The translations under genes and the position numbers were made by a program. Shown piece by piece: positions 23,803 to 32,180 of a DNA stretch of 34,370 bases (position 1 is its first letter; the number at the start of each line of letters is the position of its first letter). The notes under the pieces are model-generated. The model did no database searches and had not been told where the DNA came from. It saw only the letters and a program-made list of their open reading frames with translations. Source of the DNA: DATAFF01 sp044870245 (GTDB taxonomy: Bacteria; Pseudomonadota; Alphaproteobacteria; Rhizobiales; Aestuariivirgaceae); the NCBI GenBank assembly GCA_044870245.1, contig JBIOYR010000097.1, positions 1 to 34,370 of the forward strand, in the 5' to 3' direction.

Positions 23803-23818
23803 CGACCAAACATGGTCG
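23803..23818. promoter_or_regulatory. Inverted repeat upstream of the zinc-ribbon gene
   Basis: CGACCA-AACA-TGGTCG is a perfect 6-bp inverted repeat with a 4-nt centre, ending 22 bp before the zinc-ribbon start codon. It could be an operator or a small 5' leader hairpin. Confidence 0.35.
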
Positions 23819-23840
23819 CGCAATCTGTCAGGAATGTTTC

Positions 23841-24029
23841 ATGACCACTCATCGGGACCGCACCCGCGCCCGCAAAGCGGAAGACCTCCCGGAAATCGAC
23901 TTGGAAGAGAAGTCCCAGGCGAAGAAGCGTCGTTGCCTGATCTGTGATGCCGCGTTCGACAGCTTTGGACCCGGAAACCGCATCTGCCCGACCTGCAAGT
24001 CGAGCGCCCGCTGGAAGACCGGCTGGTAA
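23841..24029 (+). CDS. Small zinc-ribbon protein
   Basis: 62 residues: a basic, charged N-terminus (residues 1-35) and a compact four-cysteine unit CLIC ... CPTC, spaced as a zinc ribbon (RCLICDAAFDSFGPGNRICP, then TCKSSARW). Such tiny proteins are frequent in Hyphomicrobiales genomes and have no settled function; nucleic-acid binding is a fair guess. ATG 23841 follows AGGA at suitable distance. A longer frame from 23748 is rejected because the inserted part is not protein-like and crosses the inverted repeat. It ends ahead of a strong hairpin at 24129-24160. Confidence 0.75.
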   Translation: MTTHRDRTRARKAEDLPEIDLEEKSQAKKRRCLICDAAFDSFGPGNRICPTCKSSARWKTGW

Positions 24030-24128
24030 AGCTCAACCCTGTTTCACTTCTATCGGTCGTCGGAGGGGCGATGCCCGGTGGCGAGGGTGTCACCGCCAAT
24101 ATGCAATCAAAAGATGCAGCGCCTCGAT

Positions 24129-24160
24129 GACCGATGCTGGCCGCCTTGCCAGCATCGGTC
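24129..24160. terminator. 13-bp perfect hairpin, likely bidirectional terminator
   Basis: GACCGATGCTGGC (24129-24141), a 6-nt loop, and GCCAGCATCGGTC (24148-24160). The perfect 13-bp stem lies 10 bp past the DUF1428 stop and downstream of the convergent zinc-ribbon gene. On the minus strand a TTTT follows some 14 nt after the stem. Confidence 0.75.
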
Positions 24161-24169
24161 GAGGTCGGG

Positions 24170-24532
24170 TTAGCGCAGGTCGACCAGAGTCTCGAAGCCG
24201 CCGAAGATCATTCGCTTGCCGTCGAAGGGCATCGACTTCATGTCCTGACAAGCTATGCGCGGGTCCTTCATCACCAGTTCGTTGATCCGATCGCGATCGG
24301 CGCGCGACTTGTAGACAATCCAGGAGAAGACCACGGTCTCATTCGGCTCGAGCTTCACAGCCTGCGGGAAGGACGTGACCACGCCCGGCTTGACGTCCTC
24401 GGCGATGCATTCGACGAACTCCAACGCCCCGTATTCCTTCCAGATTTTGCCGGCATCCGCGGCCAGCCGGCGGTAGGCTTCCACCTTGTCCTTGGGGACG
24501 GGGACGAGAAATCCATCGACATAATTTCCCAT
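24170..24532 (-). CDS. DUF1428-family protein (YbaA-like)
   Basis: 120 residues, the full normal length of DUF1428. Typical segments are YVDGFLVPVPKDKVEAYRRL at the start, then WKEYGALEFVECIAEDV, FSWIVYKSRADRDRINELV and MPFDGKRMIFGGFE. The family has a dimeric alpha/beta-barrel ferredoxin-like fold and no assigned function. ATG 24532 follows AAGGAG at 6 nt, an excellent site; the longer upstream frame is not coding. Single gene followed directly by a strong hairpin. Confidence 0.9.
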   Translation of the reverse strand: MGNYVDGFLVPVPKDKVEAYRRLAADAGKIWKEYGALEFVECIAEDVKPGVVTSFPQAVKLEPNETVVFSWIVYKSRADRDRINELVMKDPRIACQDMKSMPFDGKRMIFGGFETLVDLR

Positions 24533-24734
24533 GACATGCTCCTTCCAGGCGAATGACTGCCTAGCAAGGACGCCGGTGGCCCAGCCGTTCCGACAGATCA
24601 TCGCTTCATTGTTTTGACACCTTTGTGGACCATTGGATGCCCGGGGTCGGGAGTGGTTTGGTGCCAGTACCAGCAACCGACGCAGTTGGCATGCGTATAG
24701 CCCAGCTGCCTCTCCACGCATCGGGAGCCGAGAC

Positions 24735-24953
24735 ATGCAGCCGAATTTTCCCCCAATGACAACGCTGACGCGAGATCTGCAGGCGGTCTCCAACGAGGCA
24801 TGGGACGAATTCGCCGCCAGCGCGCCCGAGGGCATCGATCTGGTGGCGGAGGCATCGCTGCGGCGGCTGATGGCGACGCGAATCCGGCGGGCGGCCGCCA
24901 TGGGCGAGTTGGACCGACGGGCGCTCAGAGCGAGCGCGCTGGTCGGGCTCTAG
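24735..24953 (+). CDS. Small hypothetical protein
   Basis: 72 residues, mostly helical and Ala/Arg-rich (LQAVSNEAWDEFAASAPEGI, then DLVAEASLRRLMATRIRRAA). Not recognised. ATG 24735 has GGGAG upstream; ATG 24756 is an alternative. Its stop TAG overlaps the stop of the convergent FMN dehydrogenase gene: the two share the tetranucleotide CTAG at 24950-24953. The 202-bp region before it (24533-24734) holds no other signal I can name. Confidence 0.55.
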   Translation: MQPNFPPMTTLTRDLQAVSNEAWDEFAASAPEGIDLVAEASLRRLMATRIRRAAAMGELDRRALRASALVGL

Positions 24954-26122
24954 GAGCTTCCCGAAGAAATCGTCATCAGGCAGCCTGCGTCCAGCGACGG
25001 GACTGCCTGGCGGCCGATCTGCGCCATGATGCGCATCATCTCGTCGCGCATGATGGCGATGGCGCGCGCGGCCCCCTGCTCGCCGCCGGCGATCGCGCCA
25101 TAGAGCGTCGCGCGCCCGAGAAAGACGAAATCAGCGCCGAGACATTTGGCGATGACAATCTCTGCACCGCGCCGAAAACCGCCATCGAGCATGACGGCAT
25201 GGCCCGCCGGAACGGCGGCGCGGATCTGCGGCAAAATCTCGAGAGCGGTCGGGGCCGCATCCAGCTGCCGCCCGCCATGATTGGAGATGATCACACCGTC
25301 GGCACCGAGCCGCGCGGCACGCTCGGCATCGGTGGGGTGCATGATGCCCTTGGTGACGAGCTTGCCTCGCCAATGATTGCGGATGCGCTGGAAATCCTCC
25401 CAGGTCTGGGTCGCGAAATAATGCGCCTTCATGGTGTGTGCGACCGCCACGGCATCGGCATTGGCGGGAGCGTAGGGCGCCCAGTTCTCCATGACCGGCA
25501 GGCCGCCATTCAGAAGATAACCGGCAAGCCAGCGCGGATGCCGCAGCACGTCGGCGACGAGGCGCGGGGTGATGGCGAGCGGCAGATCGAAACCGTTGCG
25601 CATGTCGCGCTCGCGCTTGGCCTCGCCTGGAACATCGACGGTGTAGACGAGGGTGTCGACGCCGGCGGCGTTGACGCGGCTGATCAGGTCATCGCAGGTG
25701 GCCGCGTCGCGTGGCGGGTAGAGCTGGTACCACACATTGCCATTGCCGGCGGCAGCCGCCTTGGCGATCGAGCTGGTGCTGGCGCCGGAAAGGATGAAGG
25801 GGATGTTTGCCGCAGCGGCAGCCCGCGCCAGCATCAGATCGGCATCGGGGCGCAGCAACCCGGCAAAGCCGGTGGGAGCGATGCCGAACGGCGCATCGAA
25901 GCGGCGGCCGAGGAGCGTGGTCGCAAGATCGATCCGCTCGACATTCTCGAGATAGCGCGGCAGCAGGCGGTAGCGCGCGAACTGGGCCTCGTTGCGGGAA
26001 AGGCCGCGCTCGTCCTCGGCGCCGCCTTCGACCCAGTCGAACAGGATGCGCGGCAGCCGGCGGCGGGCGAGCTCCTTCAAATCGGCAATGTTGATCGCCC
26101 TCTCGGCGCGCGGAAGCGGCAT
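24950..26122 (-). CDS. FMN-dependent alpha-hydroxy-acid dehydrogenase (LldD/mandelate dehydrogenase family)
   Basis: 390-residue FMN TIM-barrel enzyme that oxidises L-2-hydroxy acids (lactate, mandelate, glycolate or a related acid) to 2-oxo acids. Hallmarks are FDWVEGGAEDE near the N-terminus, IAPTGFAGLL, VWYQLYPPRD, K258 for FMN, and the catalytic SNHGGRQLD with H282, followed by MLDGGFRRGAEI. There is no obvious membrane-binding insertion, although the PRWLAGYLLNGGLP stretch is where membrane-associated members insert theirs. ATG 26122 is used; a TTG two codons upstream is less likely. It is divergent from the RidA-DadA-Liv run across 63 bp, which suggests shared control and a 2-oxo-acid-producing role beside amino-acid oxidation. 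Confidence 0.92.
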   Translation of the reverse strand: MPLPRAERAINIADLKELARRRLPRILFDWVEGGAEDERGLSRNEAQFARYRLLPRYLENVERIDLATTLLGRRFDAPFGIAPTGFAGLLRPDADLMLARAAAAANIPFILSGASTSSIAKAAAAGNGNVWYQLYPPRDAATCDDLISRVNAAGVDTLVYTVDVPGEAKRERDMRNGFDLPLAITPRLVADVLRHPRWLAGYLLNGGLPVMENWAPYAPANADAVAVAHTMKAHYFATQTWEDFQRIRNHWRGKLVTKGIMHPTDAERAARLGADGVIISNHGGRQLDAAPTALEILPQIRAAVPAGHAVMLDGGFRRGAEIVIAKCLGADFVFLGRATLYGAIAGGEQGAARAIAIMRDEMMRIMAQIGRQAVPSLDAGCLMTISSGSS

Positions 26123-26185
26123 GGTCAAACCGGAGGCGTAAGTCTATGATCGCGGCCGCCGGGCTGAGCAAGAGAAGAAGCGCGT

Positions 26186-26536
26186 ATGGCGATCAAGAGA
26201 ATCGACGTCGGGCCAAGAATGAGTCAGGCCGTCATCTGCAACAACATGGTCTATCTCGCAGGAATGGTGGCGCAGAACAGCAAGGGAAGGTCCGTACGGG
26301 AACAGACCACCGAGATCCTGGCAAGCATCGACAGCTACCTCAAGCAGGCAGGCACCGACAAAACCAAGCTGGTCTCGACCAATATCTGGCTCGCCGACAT
26401 CAAGACGTTCTCGGAGATGAACGAGGTCTGGGACAAGTGGGTGTCGCCCGGGAACACGCCGGCGCGGGCCACCGTCGAGGCCAAGCTGGCAGCGCCGGAA
26501 TACACCGTCGAGATCATGGTCGTCGCTGCGCTCTAG
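26186..26536 (+). CDS. RidA-family reactive imine deaminase
   Basis: 116 residues, single RidA domain. It keeps the catalytic Arg as R94 in TPARATVEAKL, followed by EYTVEIMVVAAL, so it should hydrolyse 2-iminoacids to 2-oxoacids. Other family marks are VYLAGMVAQNSKGRSVREQT and LVSTNIWLADIKTFSEMNE. AGAGAAG precedes the ATG. It is the first gene of the plus-strand run, 15 bp upstream of the DadA-like dehydrogenase, whose product is exactly the kind of imine RidA clears. It is divergent from the FMN hydroxy-acid dehydrogenase. Confidence 0.93.
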   Translation: MAIKRIDVGPRMSQAVICNNMVYLAGMVAQNSKGRSVREQTTEILASIDSYLKQAGTDKTKLVSTNIWLADIKTFSEMNEVWDKWVSPGNTPARATVEAKLAAPEYTVEIMVVAAL

Positions 26537-26551
26537 CTTCGAAGGTGCTGC

Positions 26552-27799
26552 ATGAAGGCCATCATCCTTGGTGCCGGCATCGTCGGCATCACCACCGCTT
26601 ACGAGCTCAATCGCGACGGCCATGAGGTCACGGTCATCGACCGCGAGGCAGAGCCGGCGTCGTTCACCAGCTATGCCAATGCCGGGCTGATCGCGCCGGC
26701 GCATTCCTATGCCTGGTCATCGCCGGCGGCGCCACGCATTCTTCTCAAGTCGCTGTGGCGCAACGATCAGGCGCTCAGGCTCAAGCCCAATCTCGATCGC
26801 GGGTTCCTGTCGTGGATGTGGCAGTTCTGGCGGGAATGCACGGCCGAGAAAGCGGCGCTCAACACCCGACGCAAGGTCAGGCTGTGCAATTATTCGCAAT
26901 CGGTCATGCACGAGACCCTGAAACGGGCGCCGATCGATTACGCCGGGCGGCAGGGCGGCCTCATTTATTTCTATCGCTCGCCCGAGTCCTTCGACGCGGC
27001 GGCGGTGAAATCGCAGATCCTCAAGGACAATGGCTGCGACATCCGCACGATCGACCGCGAGGAGGCGGTCAAGCTCGACCCGGCGCTCGAGGGCGTGAAG
27101 CACCAAATTGCGGGCGCGCTCTATGCTGCCAATGACGAAAGCGGCGACTGCCGGCTATTCGCCCGCAATCTCGGCAAATGGCTGGCCGAGCGCGGCGTCA
27201 CATTCAAGTTCGGCACGACCGTCACCGGCTTCGAGATGGAAGGCGATGCCGTCAAGGCGGTGATCACCGACAAGGGGCGGTTCAGCGGCGATGTCCATGT
27301 GCTGAGCCTCGGCGTCTACAGTCCGAAGCTCGGGCGCGAGCTCGGGGTCGACCTGCCGATCTATCCGGTCAAGGGCTATTCGATCACGGTGCCGGTGGCC
27401 GGGCGCAACAACACGCCGCGGATCGGCGGGGTCGACGAGGAGAACCTGACGGCCTATTGCCCGATGGGCGAACGGCTCAGGGTCACCGCCACGGCGGAGT
27501 TCTCGGGCTACGACACCGGCCATCGGCCGGACGACTTCCGGCATATGCTCAAGGTGATCAAGGGACTGTTCCCCGACGGCGCCGACTATTCACGGGCGGA
27601 ATATTGGGCCGGGCTGCGGCCCATGACGCCGCAGGGAACGCCGATTCTCGGGCAAGGGCGCCAGCGCAATTTGTGGTTCAACACCGGTCAGGGCCATATG
27701 GGCTGGACCATGAGCCACGGCGGGGCGCGGATCACCGCGGATCTGATCGCCGGCCGCAAGCCCGCCATTCCCCTCGACGGGCTGACGCTCGCCAGGTGA
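26552..27799 (+). CDS. dadA: D-amino-acid dehydrogenase, DadA-like
   Basis: 415-residue FAD protein oxidising D-amino acids (or a related secondary amine) to imines and passing electrons to the respiratory chain. The FAD motif GAGIVG is at 7-12, with VTVID closing strand 2. SYANAGLIAPAHSYAW (about 40-55) matches the DadA YANAG segment. The C-terminal RPMTPQGTPILG and LWFNTGQGHMGWTMSHGGA complete the FAD site. Size matches DadA. It is preceded by RidA and followed by a Liv-type importer, suggesting uptake plus oxidation of one substrate class. The symbol reflects family membership, not proven substrate. Confidence 0.9.
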   Translation: MKAIILGAGIVGITTAYELNRDGHEVTVIDREAEPASFTSYANAGLIAPAHSYAWSSPAAPRILLKSLWRNDQALRLKPNLDRGFLSWMWQFWRECTAEKAALNTRRKVRLCNYSQSVMHETLKRAPIDYAGRQGGLIYFYRSPESFDAAAVKSQILKDNGCDIRTIDREEAVKLDPALEGVKHQIAGALYAANDESGDCRLFARNLGKWLAERGVTFKFGTTVTGFEMEGDAVKAVITDKGRFSGDVHVLSLGVYSPKLGRELGVDLPIYPVKGYSITVPVAGRNNTPRIGGVDEENLTAYCPMGERLRVTATAEFSGYDTGHRPDDFRHMLKVIKGLFPDGADYSRAEYWAGLRPMTPQGTPILGQGRQRNLWFNTGQGHMGWTMSHGGARITADLIAGRKPAIPLDGLTLAR

Positions 27800-27860
27800 G
27801 TTCCTGGCGGAAATTTAAGGTTGTTTCCGTTTGACACTCAGGCCCGCCCAAGGGCAGCAT
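27791..27860 (+). promoter_or_regulatory. Hairpin at dadA end and weak promoter-like pair before livK
   Basis: GCCAGG (27791-27796) and CCTGGC (27803-27808) form a 6-bp hairpin around the dadA stop. Further on, a perfect -35 TTGACA (27831-27836) is followed after 18 bp by CAGCAT (27855-27860), a poor -10. In the 190-bp dadA-livK gap these suggest that livK may have its own promoter, but the evidence is slight. Confidence 0.3.
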
Positions 27861-27989
27861 GAACCGTTACGACGGGCCGGGCTCCCCGTGCCAAGCCCGT
27901 CAGGGAGGAAATGATCGAGCCACTGCAGGGCGACAACCCGCTGCAACAGCGGGCGCTGCGGCTCGGTGCTACCGTGGAAGGAGTTCCAG

Positions 27990-29252
27990 ATGAAAAGATT
28001 GCTGTCCCTGGGCATTTCGGCCTTGGCCGTAGCCGCGCTGGTCGGCTGGACCGTGGCCGGTCAGGCGGCGGAAACGAAGGGCCCCGTCACCGACGAGCTC
28101 GGTGTGGTGGAGATCCCGAAGGACGCGCCGATCACAATCGGCGGCTACTGGGTGATCTCGGGTCCCGATACGGCGCTTGGCGTTGACTCCAAGCGTGGCG
28201 CCGAAATCGCCTTTGACGAGATCAACAACACGATCGCGGGCCATCAGATCCAGATGGTCGTCGAGGACGATTCATGCAATGCCGAGGGCGGCCAGACGGC
28301 GGCGACCAAGCTGTCGACCGTGCCCAACATCGTCGCGGTGCTCGGCCCGGCCTGCTCGAGCGCAGCGACGGCTGCCGCGCCGATCCTGTGGAAGGCAGGC
28401 ATCGTCGACATCGGCACTGCCACCACGGCGCCGTCACTCACCGCGGCGGACCGCAAGCCGGAATATTTCGGCTATATGCGGACGATCTATTCGGACGCCG
28501 ACCAAGGCTTCAACGACGCCGAATATTTCTTCAAGGAGCTCAAGTGCAAGACGCTCGCCACCGTTCATGACGGTAGCCCCTATGCCTCGCAGCTCGCCAA
28601 GGCGGCGGCCAACCACTTCAAGGAGCTGGGCGGCGAAGTGGTCGCCGAGGAGGCGGTGACGCCGACCGATGTCGACATGCGGCCGATGCTGACCGGCATC
28701 GCCACCAAGAAGCCGTGCGTGTTCTATTTGCCGATCTTCGTTGCTTCGACGGCGCAGATCATTCGGCAGGCGCCGGAGATCCCCGGCCTCAAAGGCACTC
28801 ACGTCATTGGCGGCAGCGCGGTGATGGCACCCGGACTTCTCGAGGCGGCAGGTGATTCGGCCAAGGACTTCATCATCACCAATGTCGACATCTCGCCGGA
28901 GGCGATGGGCAAGAAATATCCGGAGTTCGTCGAGAAATATAAGGCGAAGTACGGCGAAGGCCCGATCAACGCCTTCCATGCCCAGGCCTATGATGCCGCC
29001 GCGATCCTCGCCAAGGCGATCGAAAAGGTGGGCAAGACCGATGATCAGGGCAACCTGTATATCGGCCGCAAGGCACTGCGCGACGAGCTGTTCTCGACCA
29101 AGGGATATGACGGCATCTCGGGCCCGATCAATTGCAACGAGCACGGCCAGTGCGGCGCCTTCAACTTCGCCGTCTATCAATTCACCGACGGCGATCCCTC
29201 GACCTTCGATGCGGGCAAGAATCCGAAGAAGATCTATCCGCCGGCGAAATGA
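27990..29252 (+). CDS. livK: Branched-chain-amino-acid-type ABC binding protein (LivK-like)
   Basis: 420-residue periplasmic binding protein of the Leu/Ile/Val family. A Sec signal peptide (MKRLLSLGISALAVAALVGW, cut after GQA) precedes the mature domain, which contains ALGVDSKRGAEIAFDEIN, EDDSCNAEGGQTAATKL, a GPACSSAATAAAPI ligand loop and FHAQAYDAAAIL. It begins at ATG 27990 with AAGGAG 6 nt upstream. It carries a few extra Cys and a long C-terminal portion. Despite the family name such proteins bind varied amino acids, amides or aromatic acids, and the neighbouring DadA suggests a D- or N-substituted amino acid. Followed by a hairpin, then the permeases. Confidence 0.92.
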   Translation: MKRLLSLGISALAVAALVGWTVAGQAAETKGPVTDELGVVEIPKDAPITIGGYWVISGPDTALGVDSKRGAEIAFDEINNTIAGHQIQMVVEDDSCNAEGGQTAATKLSTVPNIVAVLGPACSSAATAAAPILWKAGIVDIGTATTAPSLTAADRKPEYFGYMRTIYSDADQGFNDAEYFFKELKCKTLATVHDGSPYASQLAKAAANHFKELGGEVVAEEAVTPTDVDMRPMLTGIATKKPCVFYLPIFVASTAQIIRQAPEIPGLKGTHVIGGSAVMAPGLLEAAGDSAKDFIITNVDISPEAMGKKYPEFVEKYKAKYGEGPINAFHAQAYDAAAILAKAIEKVGKTDDQGNLYIGRKALRDELFSTKGYDGISGPINCNEHGQCGAFNFAVYQFTDGDPSTFDAGKNPKKIYPPAK

Positions 29253-29271
29253 TCGAAGCGCTTGACACCGT

Positions 29272-29297
29272 CCCTCTCCCCGTCCGCGGGGAGAGGG
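29272..29297 (+). repeat. 10-bp palindromic hairpin between livK and livH (intergenic repeat-like)
   Basis: CCCTCTCCCC (29272-29281), loop GTCCGC, GGGGAGAGGG (29288-29297), then TTT. The sequence type is a familiar intergenic palindrome in alphaproteobacterial genomes. Sited between the binding-protein gene and the permease genes, it can end or slow part of the transcription or protect the livK mRNA 3' end, giving more binding protein than permease. It occurs once in this window. Confidence 0.8.
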
Positions 29298-29333
29298 TTT
29301 CCGGTTTATGGCCGTGACTTCTGGAATCCCGTC

Positions 29334-30437
29334 ATGACGGCGAGCGCCGAACCCGAACACACCCCAACGACGTCCGAGACCTTCAGCGGCCTCCACAAGA
29401 TCACGTTCGTCGACATCATTCTGTGGGGCTTGCGGATCGCCCTCCTCCTGGTGGTGGTCGGCGGCACCATCGGCACCCTCATCAAGGGCACCTACTCCAC
29501 CGACCAGTGGCTCGACTTCTTCCTGTTCGGACTGACCATCGGCGGCGTCTATGCGCTGATCGCGCTTGGCTACACCATGGTCTACGGCATTTTGCGGCTC
29601 ATCAACTTCGCTCATGGCGACATCACCATGACCGGAGCGTTCTCCGCCTTCTTCCTGGCACGCAGTCTCGATCGCGCCGGCATTCTCGACAATTATCCGA
29701 TCCTGTCGATGACGGCGATCATGCTGCTGTCGATGGCGGTCTGCACGGCGACGGCGCTGATCGTCGAGCGGATCTGCTACCGGCCGTTCCGCCATGTCGC
29801 AACGCTCGCGCCGCTGATCTGCGCCATCGGGGCGTCGTTCGTCATCCAGCACACATTCCGTGGCATGTTCGGCAACAATGTCCGCTCCTACCCCGACCCC
29901 GAATGGATGAAGGGCTCGATCTACGTGCTCGGTTACGACATCCCGGTGATCCAGCCGATCGTCATCATAACCGCACTGGTGGCGATGCTGTTCCTCTATC
30001 TGATCGTCCAGAAGACCAAGATGGGCATGGCGATGCGGGCGGTCTCGGAGGACCGCGACGCGGCGGCGCTGATGGGCATCGACAGCAACAGGGTGATCAT
30101 CTTCACCTTCGTGCTTGGTGCCTGCATGGCGGGGATTGGCGGCGTGCTCTACTGCTTCGTCTACAAGCAGATCTATTTCTATTCGGGCTTCATTCCCGGT
30201 ATCAAGGCATTCTCGGCGGCGGTGCTCGGCGGCATCGGCAACATACCTGGCGCGATGATCGGCGGATTCTTCCTCGGCCTCGTCGAATCGGTGGGCCCCG
30301 CCCTCTTCCTCGACGGCATCGGCATCCCGGCGCCCTATCAGCTGCGCGATCTCATCGCCTTCACTCTGCTGGTGATGGTGCTGGTGTTCCGTCCCCAGGG
30401 TCTCCTCGGCGAAACCCTTGCCAAGAAGAGGGCCTGA
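29334..30437 (+). CDS. livH: Branched-chain-type ABC permease LivH
   Basis: 367-residue inner-membrane permease with about eight hydrophobic segments. The LivH hallmark YTMVYGILRLINFAHGD is at about 80-96, and the cytoplasmic ATPase-contact segment is MAMRAVSEDRDAAALMGID. AVLGGIGNIPGAMIGG and a C-terminal VFRPQGLLGE are also typical. It has a longer cytoplasmic N-terminus (about 25 residues) than E. coli LivH. ATG 29334 is chosen because the upstream in-frame stretch from 29262 runs through the hairpin and is not protein-like. It ends 3 bp before livM. Confidence 0.92.
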   Translation: MTASAEPEHTPTTSETFSGLHKITFVDIILWGLRIALLLVVVGGTIGTLIKGTYSTDQWLDFFLFGLTIGGVYALIALGYTMVYGILRLINFAHGDITMTGAFSAFFLARSLDRAGILDNYPILSMTAIMLLSMAVCTATALIVERICYRPFRHVATLAPLICAIGASFVIQHTFRGMFGNNVRSYPDPEWMKGSIYVLGYDIPVIQPIVIITALVAMLFLYLIVQKTKMGMAMRAVSEDRDAAALMGIDSNRVIIFTFVLGACMAGIGGVLYCFVYKQIYFYSGFIPGIKAFSAAVLGGIGNIPGAMIGGFFLGLVESVGPALFLDGIGIPAPYQLRDLIAFTLLVMVLVFRPQGLLGETLAKKRA

Positions 30438-30440
30438 GCC

Positions 30441-32180
30441 ATGTCGTTCGACGTCGTCGCTTCCAGCAGAATCGAGACCGAGGATGCGCGACCCTGGAAA
30501 CATACGCTGCAGGTCGGCGCGCAGATCGGAGTCACTGCGTTCATGCTGGCGCTGGTCGGCATTCTCGGCATGTTCAACAACCGGCCGATCATTGTCGGCG
30601 TGCTGACGCTTGCCTATGCGACGGTTGGCGTGGCATTCGTCTGCGCCGGCATTCTGGTGGCGCGGCGACAGCTCTTTGCGAGCGCCGGCCAGACGGTGCT
30701 GGCGGGCGCGGTGGCGGGACTCGTCGCTGCGGCATTCCTGTCGATCCTGCCGATCGCCATGAGCCTCATCAACCTGCGCTTCATCTTCGTCGCGCTCGAT
30801 CCGGCCCTCTACAAGTTCCTGACCTTCAACCGGCCGACGCTCTATGAAGGCGTCATCGCCATGCTGGTTCTCGGGGCGGCGCTGGGTGCGGCCGGGGCGG
30901 CATTGGTGTTGCTGCCCGACTGGCTGAGGCGGCCGCTCACCGGCGGCCTGGTGGCAAGCGGCATTGCCGGGCTGTTCCAGGAGCTGATCCGGCCGGTGCT
31001 CGCCAACAGCCGAGCCACCAAGCCGCTGCATGACCTGATCTACACCTATACCGGCATGAAGCTGCAGGGAGCGATCATCATCTTCGTGGTCGGAGCGCTC
31101 GCAACGGTGCTGTGGGCGAAGTTCCAGCCACTGGCGAAGGCGCGCATCAAGGAACTGCCCGCCGGGTCGCAGCGCACGCTCCGGGGTGTGGCGATGGCGG
31201 TGGCGTTCCTGCTGTTCGCCATGTTCCCGCTCTATGCCGGCAATTTCGTCGGCCAGGTGTTTCTGCTGGTCGGGCTGTTCATGCTGATGGGCATGGGGCT
31301 CAATATCGAGGTCGGCCTCGCCGGCCTGCTCGACCTCGGCTTCGTCGCATTCTATGCGGTCGGTGCCTATGTGACGGCGCTCCTCACCGCCAACGACTAT
31401 CATGCGCTGGCGCATCTCAGCTGGTGGGAGGCGATGCCGATCGCGGTGCTGTGTTCGGTCATTGTCGGCGTTCTGTTCGGCGTGCCGGTCCTCAAGGTGC
31501 GTGGCGACTATCTGGCGGTGGCCACGATGGGCCTCGGCGAGATCGTGCGGGTGATCGTGCTGTCGGACGCGGCGGCGCCGCTGCTCGCCGGCGCCAAGGG
31601 CATTCTCAGCATTCCGCGTCCGAACTTTTTCGGCCTCGAGCTGAACACGCCGGTGCTGCTGTTCTACCTCGCTCTCGCCTCGTCGCTGGTCGCTGCCTAT
31701 GTCGCCTGGCGGCTCGAGGATTCGCGGCTCGGGCGCGCGTGGACGGCGATCCGCGACGATGAGGATGTGGCCCAGGCGCTCGGCATCAATCTCATCAACG
31801 TCAAGCTCCTGGCTTATGGGCTCGGTGCGGCCTTTGCCGGTCTTGCCGGCTCGATCTTCGCCACCATGCTGGGCTCGATCTATCCGCACAGCTTCCAGCT
31901 CATCATCTCGATCAACATCCTCGCCCTCATCATCGTTGGCGGCATGGGCAGCCTGCCGGGGGTGGCGCTTGGATCCTTGGTGCTGATCGGGCTGCCCGAG
32001 ATGCTGAGGGAGTTCGGCGAGTACCGCTATCTGTTCTACGGCCTGGCAATCATTGCGGTGATGCGGCTGAAGCCGGAAGGGCTGTGGCCATCGGCGGCCA
32101 AGCGGCGCGAGATCCGCGCCGAGCGCGAGCTCAAGCGGGAGGTCGATGCCGAGCTGCAAAGCGAGGGTGCCAAGGCATGA
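30441..32180 (+). CDS. livM: Branched-chain-type ABC permease LivM with long N-terminal membrane extension
   Basis: 579-residue inner-membrane permease. The LivM core starts near residue 250 (MGMGLNIEVGLAGLLDLGFV, AFYAVGAY) and includes VPVLKVRGDYLAVATMGLGE, the ATPase-contact AWTAIRDDEDVAQALGIN, and IVGGMGSLPGVALG. Ahead of it is an extension of about 230 residues with around six extra hydrophobic segments, longer than the short N-terminal domain of E. coli LivM. Its role is unknown. GAGGG overlaps the livH stop, and the livM stop overlaps the livG start as ATGA, so expression is coupled. Confidence 0.92.
   Translation: MSFDVVASSRIETEDARPWKHTLQVGAQIGVTAFMLALVGILGMFNNRPIIVGVLTLAYATVGVAFVCAGILVARRQLFASAGQTVLAGAVAGLVAAAFLSILPIAMSLINLRFIFVALDPALYKFLTFNRPTLYEGVIAMLVLGAALGAAGAALVLLPDWLRRPLTGGLVASGIAGLFQELIRPVLANSRATKPLHDLIYTYTGMKLQGAIIIFVVGALATVLWAKFQPLAKARIKELPAGSQRTLRGVAMAVAFLLFAMFPLYAGNFVGQVFLLVGLFMLMGMGLNIEVGLAGLLDLGFVAFYAVGAYVTALLTANDYHALAHLSWWEAMPIAVLCSVIVGVLFGVPVLKVRGDYLAVATMGLGEIVRVIVLSDAAAPLLAGAKGILSIPRPNFFGLELNTPVLLFYLALASSLVAAYVAWRLEDSRLGRAWTAIRDDEDVAQALGINLINVKLLAYGLGAAFAGLAGSIFATMLGSIYPHSFQLIISINILALIIVGGMGSLPGVALGSLVLIGLPEMLREFGEYRYLFYGLAIIAVMRLKPEGLWPSAAKRREIRAERELKREVDAELQSEGAKA

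Noticed and set aside
26717..27544. Minus-strand open frames opposite the DadA gene
   Set aside because: They have no domains and antisense-type composition; DadA on the plus strand has full FAD motifs.
28434..32159. A 1241-codon open frame on the minus strand opposite the liv operon
   Set aside because: Its composition (His, Gln, Asp, Arg-rich with no domain) is that of the antisense of GC-rich coding DNA, and it lies over five well-supported plus-strand genes.
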